A model generated the notes under the pieces. That model was not told where the DNA came from and did not search any database. It worked only from the letters and a program-made list of their open reading frames with translations. From Bacteriovoracaceae bacterium UBA2394 (GTDB taxonomy: Bacteria > Bdellovibrionota > UBA2394): a DNA stretch of 5,075 bases. The stretch's first letter is position 1, and each line of letters opens with the position of its first letter. Position numbers and translations under genes: made by a program. The DNA lies in assembly GCA_002343335.1 (NCBI GenBank), contig DDSI01000074.1:1-5075 (forward strand), in the 5' to 3' direction. Shown here piece by piece: positions 1-4,539 of the stretch.

Positions 1-1
1 A

Positions 2-18
2 TGTATATACTGTATATA
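2..18. promoter_or_regulatory. AT-rich palindrome / direct repeat, candidate operator of the NTase-RHH operon
   Basis: TATATAC-T-GTATATA (4-18) is a perfect 7+7 palindrome around one central base. The same bases also form a direct repeat, TGTATATA at 2-9 and 11-18, with a 9-base step. It abuts and overlaps the first ATG of the nucleotidyltransferase. RHH regulators commonly bind short repeated or palindromic boxes at their own promoters, and the second gene here encodes such a protein, so autoregulation is a reasonable inference. The sequence could also be part of a promoter -10 region. The window edge cuts off everything upstream, so neither role can be settled. Confidence 0.35.
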
Positions 19-479
19 TGTTTCTCCTTGAAGTGGTTCGAGCATTTACAGCTGCAAAGGTTCCGTATGCGGTGGCGGGGGGATATGCCGTTGCTCTTCA
101 CGGAGCTGTGCGAGGTACCGTCGATATTGATTTCGTCATTTCTTTAAAGCCCAAACATTTAGAGGCGGTCGAGTTGACGCTTCGCTCCTTGAAGCTTGTT
201 TCTCGAATCCCGGTCACCCATCAGGAAATTTCGAAATTTAGAAAAGAGTACATTGAGAATAGAAATCTTGTGGCTTGGGGGTTTGTCGATTCTAAGGATC
301 CTACTCGATTGGTTGACATCTTGCTCACCGACGATATTTCAATGCAAAAAACAACGACGAAAAGGATTCAAGGAGTTGACGTTAAAATTCTCGCTTTATC
401 ATCACTCATTAAAATGAAGAAAGCCGCGGGACGTGCACAAGATTTGGAAGATATTAAGGCTCTGGAGAAATTGGCATGA
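18..479 (+). CDS. Nucleotidyltransferase-fold protein (Pol-beta superfamily), possible toxin of a TA or defence pair
   Basis: The 153-residue protein shows the minimal nucleotidyltransferase signature. G21-G22 is followed by R32-G33-T34-x-D36-I37-D38, which supplies the first two metal-binding carboxylates. V99-D100-I101-L102 is a good candidate for the third. The C-terminal segment with R138 and QDLEDI is the usual end of small NTases of the AbiEii/MNT/DUF6036-like groups. Such enzymes transfer nucleotides to RNA or protein, and several act as toxins or antitoxins. The substrate here is unknown. The gene overlaps the next one by 4 nt (ATGA), so the two are translationally coupled. The start is uncertain: no Shine-Dalgarno precedes ATG 18, and the frame stays open to the window edge. 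The ATG leaves a normal-length N-terminus before the GG motif. The fold is confident; the toxin role is inferred from context. Confidence 0.85.
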   Translation: MFLLEVVRAFTAAKVPYAVAGGYAVALHGAVRGTVDIDFVISLKPKHLEAVELTLRSLKLVSRIPVTHQEISKFRKEYIENRNLVAWGFVDSKDPTRLVDILLTDDISMQKTTTKRIQGVDVKILALSSLIKMKKAAGRAQDLEDIKALEKLA

Positions 480-730
480 GGACGATTCAATACTTTTCGG
501 ATGAATATCTAGAGAGAATGCGAAAATCCACGCCCAGCCAGATCGCAACATTTCTTGAAAATTATCGAACGCTTCAAGGAGAAGAGAAGACGGCGGTGCG
601 TGAAAAGAGCAAATTGATTAGCCTTCGCGTGCCGACTCGATTGCTCTCAATGTTAAAGGAAGCGGCCAAGAAGCGACAGGTGCCCTACCAATCATTGATG
701 AAGCAAATGCTGGAAGAGGCGCTGGAGTAG
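476..730 (+). CDS. Ribbon-helix-helix (CopG-antitoxin-like) protein, candidate antitoxin and autoregulator
   Basis: This 84-residue protein has an N-terminal arm (about 1-40) containing FSDEYLERM. It then shows an RHH-like pattern: a strand at 48-52 (ISLRV), helix A at about 53-67, a turn at RQVPY (67-71), and helix B at 71-83. The ISLRVP...LKEAAKK..VPYQSLMKQML pattern is that of CopG-type antitoxins (the PF12441/BrnA-like group), which bind operator DNA and neutralise a partner toxin through the arm. GGAG at 464-467 lies 8 nt before the ATG, and the start overlaps the stop of the nucleotidyltransferase gene by 4 nt. The gene order, enzyme first and DNA-binding partner second, resembles HigBA-type loci. 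Pairing an RHH protein with an NTase is not a textbook combination, so the antitoxin role is an inference. Confidence 0.8.
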   Translation: MRTIQYFSDEYLERMRKSTPSQIATFLENYRTLQGEEKTAVREKSKLISLRVPTRLLSMLKEAAKKRQVPYQSLMKQMLEEALE

Positions 731-825
731 GATGGCTTTTACTGCCAATTGAAAGCTACCAATCCATTGAAGGACTTCCTGTGGCCATCCCTGGTGCTAA
801 CTTAATTCTCCGACAACTCAAAAAA

Positions 826-2250
826 TCAAGGTTCGACAATGTCTGCAGGCTTTTCTAGGTCGCCTATGAAGATGATTCTCTCAGCCTGGTCTGACGGCTT
901 GTCTTTGATCAGAGCCGCGCGAGAGAAATTTCCATGGCCTTCAAAATAGAGCGCCAGCGGTTTGGTCGTAAAGTTCCACTTCCATTCTCCAGCTTCATCC
1001 GCATCCGGATGAAAAGTGGCTAAATGGTTTCCCCAGCGATCTAAGAGGACGACGGAAGCCAACTTTTGAGTTTCCGGGCGTTTGTCCAACTCCCGAAGAA
1101 AATCGATGAAGATGTTTCGTCTTGCGACAACTTTGTAGGGTTCGGCCTTCGAAAATAATTCGACCTCACCGTCTGCGTAGAGGCGCATAGGCTGTGAATT
1201 TTTTTCAAAATCGATGGCGCGATGAATCTCCAAATCGGTGGAGATCACAAGCGCTTTCGGATTTGTGAAGTGTTCGATCGTGATGGGAGAATTATTCATC
1301 ACGTCTTTTCCGGAATCGTTTGGGTCAGGTTTCGTGGCTCGCAATCGAATGCCAGGAGAGGTCAATTTTTGAATCGTGGCGGTGATAGGTCTGATGAGGT
1401 CGGATCCTCCACGGACTTGCGAGACAGACTTTACCTCGACATGCATGACGGTTTTATTGTCTTTAATCAGCATAAAGTCCGTGGTTGTTGGATTCTCTTT
1501 GGACTCCAAACCGCTCTCCGATTCAAAATGCCAAAAGAATTTAGCCTTGTTTCTCTGAAAGAGATGAGGATTCGTCCGCGCTAAAAAAATCATAGCATAG
1601 GCTTCATGCACCATATTCTGAGCTTTTTTTTGATCGAGATTCCAAATGTATGCCAACTGAAACCACCAAAGGGCGTAGCTTTCAGTAATTTGCTTTTTAT
1701 CCGCGAGAGCTTGAAGCTCTTTTCGAATTTCAGCGACTTGATCTCTGAACATTTGAGAATTGGAATCCTTAGAATCCATCTCGATTAAAATTTGATCTCC
1801 TACATATTGCGCAAATTCCACATCAGTTCGGATGAATGTTATTCTTCCATTTCGCTCAACTTTAAGAATGGGGTTGTTGAGCATCGTTCCGAATTCTACG
1901 TTGATATTCAAACCATCTAAAATTCTCTGAACATTCATTTCGTAGGTGCGGTTAACGTCCACGAATCCATTCTCTTTTCGATAAGTGCTGTCGAGTTGCA
2001 TGATCATGGGAAAAATAATGCGGTACAGGGGTGGAATATTTCCCTGAATGATTAACCCTCGAGAGCTAAGTTGGGTGCGGATGGATTGCTCGGGTTTTTG
2101 GGTAGGGCGGCCCGCGGATCGAAAAAGCAGACCGTTCACCCCATCTCGACATGCGCTTAAAAACGTGGCGTGCAGGTCCGTCGTCAGAGAGGGAGCGAGG
2201 AGGATTAACATGAGCGCGAATCTCTTAACCATTTGTGGCGCTTTCAACAT
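826..2250 (-). CDS. Exported protein of unknown family with a PD-(D/E)XK-like D...ExK core
   Basis: I do not recognise the family. From the ATG at 2248-2250 the protein has 474 residues. Its N-terminus is a signal peptide: a Lys/Arg-containing n-region, the hydrophobic stretch FALMLILLAPSL, then a cleavage-like LHA. An ATG at 2275-2277 is also in frame but has no ribosome site and would put acidic residues in front of the signal. ATG 2248 has AGAAG about 5 nt upstream. ATG 2230 (MVKRFA) is a further option. The middle shows acidic residues at about 243-245 (FESESG), then TTTDF (D258), a hydrophobic strand, and VEVKS (E272, K274; codons near 1429-1437). This spacing matches the metal-binding core of PD-(D/E)XK nucleases, but the match is by eye only. 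The C-terminal region looks globular. The gene is divergent from the DUF6624-like gene and convergent with the NTase-RHH operon. Confidence 0.85.
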   Translation of the reverse strand: MLKAPQMVKRFALMLILLAPSLTTDLHATFLSACRDGVNGLLFRSAGRPTQKPEQSIRTQLSSRGLIIQGNIPPLYRIIFPMIMQLDSTYRKENGFVDVNRTYEMNVQRILDGLNINVEFGTMLNNPILKVERNGRITFIRTDVEFAQYVGDQILIEMDSKDSNSQMFRDQVAEIRKELQALADKKQITESYALWWFQLAYIWNLDQKKAQNMVHEAYAMIFLARTNPHLFQRNKAKFFWHFESESGLESKENPTTTDFMLIKDNKTVMHVEVKSVSQVRGGSDLIRPITATIQKLTSPGIRLRATKPDPNDSGKDVMNNSPITIEHFTNPKALVISTDLEIHRAIDFEKNSQPMRLYADGEVELFSKAEPYKVVARRNIFIDFLRELDKRPETQKLASVVLLDRWGNHLATFHPDADEAGEWKWNFTTKPLALYFEGHGNFSRAALIKDKPSDQAERIIFIGDLEKPADIVEP

Positions 2251-2342
2251 CAACTCTTCTAAGAGAGCAAGTTCCATGCTGCAGAAAATCTGAGCGATTT
2301 CAGGGGACTGGGCCTAATTTCAGGCGCTTACGCGGGTCATGG

Positions 2343-3008
2343 ATGTCTCATTTGGGGGAATTGGGCTATGCCATCTCCATGATTTCTATTTTCTTTTTCG
2401 GCGCTGCTCTCGCATTGACGAATGCGCCATGTAATCACTCCGAAGAGCTTCAAACCCTTCTGAAGGGTGATCAAGACGATCGCAAAGAGATCGAAGCCAA
2501 TTCTGATAAGCCGTGGCCTAAAGACAGGACCGAGACGATGTTAAAAAATGATCTTCAGAGGCGAAAGCGGGTAGGGGAAATTTTTGGTGAGGGTTGTATC
2601 ATAACTCCCGCGGATTATGCCGCGGCCGCAATGATCTATCAACATGGCACAGTGCCGGATCATTTCTTTCAGACCTTCATTTGGTCCAAGCGCGGAGTGG
2701 AGCTCGGGGATTCTTCGCAAAAACATCTGATGGCTTTGGGGATCGACCGCTATCTTATGAACATCGGCCAGAAACAGTTGTTTGGAAGTCAGGCGAAAAA
2801 ATTGAAAATGGATGACGCCTGTTGGTGTTTATTTCCTGTGGAAAAAACGTTCTCGGAAGAAATGCGCCAAGAATATTTGGGAAAGAGTTTGGATGACCAA
2901 AAAGCCTGGATAAAAAAAATAAATGGCGAAAATGTTTGCGCCTTCGAGGTCGAATGCAAAGTCGATGCAAAGGATTCTCCTAAGGGGACGGTCCCGGGAT
3001 TTTGGTGA
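2343..3008 (+). CDS. DUF6624-like exported or membrane-anchored protein
   Basis: From ATG 2343 the protein has 221 residues. A hydrophobic segment at about 9-28 (ISMISIFFFGAALAL) is followed by Cys, which suggests a signal peptide or N-terminal anchor. The n-region lacks Lys/Arg and the Cys context is not a proper lipobox, so the export mode is uncertain. The body carries DUF6624 hallmarks: a DQDDR motif (43-47), an RRKRV stretch (72-76), a helix with QHG (100-102), DR (135-136), then GQKQLFGSQ (142-150), and a late FPVE...R segment. The family has no established function. No start has a clear ribosome site. ATG 2379 would shorten the N-terminus to the hydrophobic stretch alone, while an upstream ATG at 2235 would overlap the divergent gene and prepend a non-membrane tail. 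Five Cys residues lie in the exported part, which could fit a periplasmic, disulfide-bonded protein. Confidence 0.75.
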   Translation: MSHLGELGYAISMISIFFFGAALALTNAPCNHSEELQTLLKGDQDDRKEIEANSDKPWPKDRTETMLKNDLQRRKRVGEIFGEGCIITPADYAAAAMIYQHGTVPDHFFQTFIWSKRGVELGDSSQKHLMALGIDRYLMNIGQKQLFGSQAKKLKMDDACWCLFPVEKTFSEEMRQEYLGKSLDDQKAWIKKINGENVCAFEVECKVDAKDSPKGTVPGFW

Positions 3009-3043
3009 CCGGACTTGGACCAAAGTAAGGAGACTAAAGTTGG

Positions 3044-3071
3044 TTGGTCTAGATTTCTTGCGGCCTATACT
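3044..3071 (+). promoter_or_regulatory. Sigma70-like promoter for the DUF883/Thivi_2564-like operon
   Basis: TTGGTC (3044-3049) and TATACT (3066-3071) are separated by 16 bases and lie about 20 bases before the gene, with AGGAGA (3080-3085) as ribosome site. The -35 box is also the right half of a short inverted repeat, GACCAA (3018-3023) with TTGGTC, which could be a regulator site or chance. The prediction is by eye. Confidence 0.5.
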
Positions 3072-3091
3072 GAGTGTAGAGGAGAAATTCA

Positions 3092-3370
3092 ATGCAACAC
3101 GCAAGAAAATCAGATCATCGACAACATCGCAGTACTAATAACGTCATTCAAGGTTCGGACTTTTTCAAAAAAGTTCAGCATGGAATAGAGAGAGTTCAAG
3201 ATGGGCGAGATCTTGCCCAGAACCTTCTTACTCAAGGTCAGAAAAGTGCGCGAAGAATCGTGAAAGCCACAGAAACTCGTGTGAAGAAGTATCCACTTCT
3301 CGCCGTAGGAGCTGCCGCAGTGGCGGGTTACGTTTTCGCCAAGCTTTTTTCAAGTACCGGAGAAGAATAA
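3092..3370 (+). CDS. ElaB/YqjD/DUF883-like membrane-anchored helical protein
   Basis: The 92-residue protein has a basic, polar N-terminus (1-20) and a long amphipathic helix (about 22-64, including FFKKVQHGIERVQDGRDLAQ). It ends with a single C-terminal membrane helix (about 67-85, YPLLAVGAAAVAGYVFAKLF) preceded by VKK and followed by a short tail. This is the architecture of the ElaB/YqjD/DUF883 family. In E. coli those proteins are tail-anchored in the inner membrane, can bind ribosomes, and rise in stationary phase. Whether this relative does the same is inference. AGGAGA lies 6 nt before the ATG, which makes the start firm. The gene is followed after 3 nt by another small membrane-protein gene, so the two are almost certainly co-transcribed, probably as envelope or stress proteins. 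Confidence 0.85.
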   Translation: MQHARKSDHRQHRSTNNVIQGSDFFKKVQHGIERVQDGRDLAQNLLTQGQKSARRIVKATETRVKKYPLLAVGAAAVAGYVFAKLFSSTGEE

Positions 3371-3373
3371 CCT

Positions 3374-3559
3374 ATGCCGCTTCTCACCGTCATCTTAGTC
3401 ATCGTTGCGGTCGGAGTTTTACTGTGGCTCATCAATCGTTTTGTTCCGATGCAGCCGACGGTGAAACAAATACTCAACGGAGTTGTGATCATCGTTTTGG
3501 TGATCTGGCTCTTGAAAATCTTTGGAGTATTTTCATATTTTACCGGAGTGCATGTTTAG
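3374..3559 (+). CDS. Small two-helix membrane protein, Thivi_2564-like
   Basis: The 61-residue protein consists almost wholly of two membrane helices, at about 3-20 (LLTVILVIVAVGVLLWLI) and 34-52 (LNGVVIIVLVIWLLKIFGV). They are joined by the conserved-looking NRFVPMQPTVKQIL loop. The combination VGVLLWLIN, VPM, and IWLLKIFGV matches my memory of the Thivi_2564 family of small proteobacterial membrane proteins, whose function is unknown. GGAGAAG (3359-3365) in the end of the previous gene serves as ribosome site, and the gap to that gene is 3 nt. The stop TAG lies inside the loop of the stem-loop at 3542-3568. Confidence 0.8.
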   Translation: MPLLTVILVIVAVGVLLWLINRFVPMQPTVKQILNGVVIIVLVIWLLKIFGVFSYFTGVHV

Positions 3560-3568
3560 CACTCCGGT
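3542..3568. terminator. Perfect 10-bp stem-loop between convergent operons
   Basis: ACCGGAGTGC (3542-3551) pairs with GCACTCCGGT (3559-3568) around a 7-nt loop (ATGTTTA). It sits at the stop codon of the + strand operon and about 20 bases past the stop of the - strand gene, where a shared transcription end is expected. No T-tract follows on either strand, so it is not a classical intrinsic terminator. It may protect the mRNA 3' end or act with Rho. Confidence 0.55.
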
Positions 3569-3588
3569 GAGTCGGCGGTGTGATCTTG

Positions 3589-4104
3589 TTAAGGTAGTGC
3601 GAGTCCCCACTCCACATTGACGGGATCTTGATTGTGGCCGGCAGCGATGCATTCGGTGGTCCCCGCGTTGCATGCGACGTTCGGTGCGCAATATTTAATA
3701 TAAGAGTCGCCGCCATTTCCGATGTAATCGATTTCAAAAGATTGTATGAGAGCTGGATTGATCGCAGCATTTTGCGCAGCTGCATAAATGCTTTCCGCGG
3801 AAGTGTAGTAAGTTTTGTTATCGACAAAAATAAAGAATCCATTCACTTGAAAGGATCCTAAGAACCCCCCATTGCACGCAGCGCTAGTGTGAAAGTAAAT
3901 ATTTGTTGTCGTTATTTCTGGGGTGGCAGCTCCAAGCCGTGTGAACTGTGCTCCACTATCTCCATGCGTTGTAGGACTCCGGTTTTCCATTAAATCGGCG
4001 CCTTCAATCAAGAGGGATGAAAGATCCAATGCGGATGCATGAATGTCAGTCATGCAGGTTAAGAGTAGAACAAGTGGATAGCGCAACGCGCGACGCTTTT
4101 TCAT
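3589..4104 (-). CDS. Secreted Cys-containing protein, unknown family
   Basis: I do not recognise this protein. The ATG at 4102-4104 is chosen because GGAG (on the - strand, + coordinates 4111-4114) lies 6 nt before it and because it gives a clean signal peptide: MKKRRALRY, then PLVLLLTC, and an AxA-like end at IHASA near residue 25. Two in-frame ATGs further out (4110 and 4134) would add residues ahead of the basic n-region. The mature part (about 146 residues) starts with LDLSSLLIEGADLMENRSP, is rich in Asn, Ala, Thr and Gly, and has four Cys in its second half (AACNGG, YCAPNVAC, TTEC), which could form two disulfides. The last helix-like region (AESIYAAAQNAAINPALIQSFEIDYIG) is followed by a short tail. 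It lies 54 nt after the PqqD-like gene on the same strand and may be read from the same transcript. No functional link to that cluster is evident. Confidence 0.7.
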   Translation of the reverse strand: MKKRRALRYPLVLLLTCMTDIHASALDLSSLLIEGADLMENRSPTTHGDSGAQFTRLGAATPEITTTNIYFHTSAACNGGFLGSFQVNGFFIFVDNKTYYTSAESIYAAAQNAAINPALIQSFEIDYIGNGGDSYIKYCAPNVACNAGTTECIAAGHNQDPVNVEWGLALP

Positions 4105-4158
4105 AGTCATCTCCAGTATAGAGATGTTGGGCATTTGCTATGCTGCACAAAAACAGAG

Positions 4159-4539
4159 CTATGAAAGAAGGATTCCGTTATTGCTCTCGTCAATATTCAT
4201 GATGCCCCCGGCAGTCTTTGCGACTTCGAGTTCTTTCACTTTCGGAACGTTCCAGGAATTCATGGGTTCTACGAGGTTTTTCTCCATCATTTGATTGAGA
4301 AAGCCTGTGACGTCTTTTCTGCAGACTTCTTCGGAGACTTCAAAAACTGAACAAAGCTCTGTGACGATGTCGTTTAAAGTCCTCGGCTCTTGAAGCAATT
4401 CCCAAATTTTTGATCCCACCAGATCGAGCGCAAAGTAAGAACCTTGTTGATCATCAAAGAGCACGATTTCTTCATGAATCTTACTAGAGAGTGCGAGAGG
4501 ATTGCGTTTGAGGGGTGTGGTCTCCGTCCAAACTTTCAT
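4159..4539 (-). CDS. PqqD-like RiPP recognition protein (lasso B1/RRE) with a precursor-peptide-like C-terminal extension
   Basis: Residues about 21-91 of 126 form a PqqD-like domain. They run from EEIVLFDDQQGSYFALD, through VGSKIWELL, to TLNDIVTELCSVF and a final helix ending in MMEKNLVEP. Such domains (RRE; B1 in lasso clusters) bind the leader of a ribosomally made peptide and present it to the modifying enzymes. Residues 93-126 are not part of any PqqD domain. They begin with Met and read as a precursor: a leader with W96xxP99 and Thr109 at -2, then a core from Gly111 to Ser126. The gene overlaps the kinase gene by 56 nt. No strong ribosome site precedes ATG 4537-4539, so coupled translation is likely. 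PqqD identity is fairly sure; the precursor reading is inference from the leader and core pattern. Confidence 0.82.
   Translation of the reverse strand: MKVWTETTPLKRNPLALSSKIHEEIVLFDDQQGSYFALDLVGSKIWELLQEPRTLNDIVTELCSVFEVSEEVCRKDVTGFLNQMMEKNLVEPMNSWNVPKVKELEVAKTAGGIMNIDESNNGILLS
4162..4263 (-). other. Putative lasso-precursor segment (leader plus core) within the PqqD-like ORF
   Basis: This segment encodes 34 residues starting at the in-frame ATG 4261-4263, so it could also be made alone by internal initiation, although only weak ribosome-site sequence (TAGAA) precedes that ATG. The leader WNVPKVKELEVAKTA resembles lasso leaders in having an aromatic residue three before Pro, hydrophobics after it, and Thr at the penultimate leader position. 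The core (codons 4162-4209) is GGIMNIDESNNGILLS: Gly1, Asp7 or Glu8 as the macrolactam partner, and a C-terminal Ser. There is no large aromatic plug residue, so threading is uncertain. An alternative is a different RiPP class that uses the same B1/kinase parts. Confidence 0.5.

Noticed and set aside
10..25. LexA/SOS box at CTGTATATATG
   Set aside because: The left half matches CTGT but the required ACAG half at the right spacing is absent.
730..790. GGATGGC/GCCATCC inverted repeat as terminator of the NTase-RHH operon
   Set aside because: The stem is only 7 bp, the loop is 47 nt, and no T-tract follows.
820..845. T6 tract (- strand) just past the stop of the large exported protein as an intrinsic terminator
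   Set aside because: Only a 4-bp stem with one wobble pair can be drawn before it.
1222..2293. Several + strand ORFs antisense to the large exported protein
   Set aside because: They lack ribosome sites and recognisable domains, and lie opposite a long ORF with a signal peptide and coherent protein character.
2235..2342. Longer N-terminus for the DUF6624-like gene from ATG 2235
   Set aside because: It would overlap the divergent gene's signal-peptide codons and add 36 basic, non-membrane residues before the hydrophobic segment.
4115..4120. TATACT as a -10 box for the secreted protein gene (- strand)
   Set aside because: The transcript would start after the GGAG ribosome site that best explains the start, and no -35 is found at suitable spacing.
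4105..4158. Separate small precursor gene between the PqqD-like and secreted-protein genes
   Set aside because: The 54-nt gap has no ORF with a leader-like sequence; the precursor pattern lies inside the PqqD-like ORF instead.
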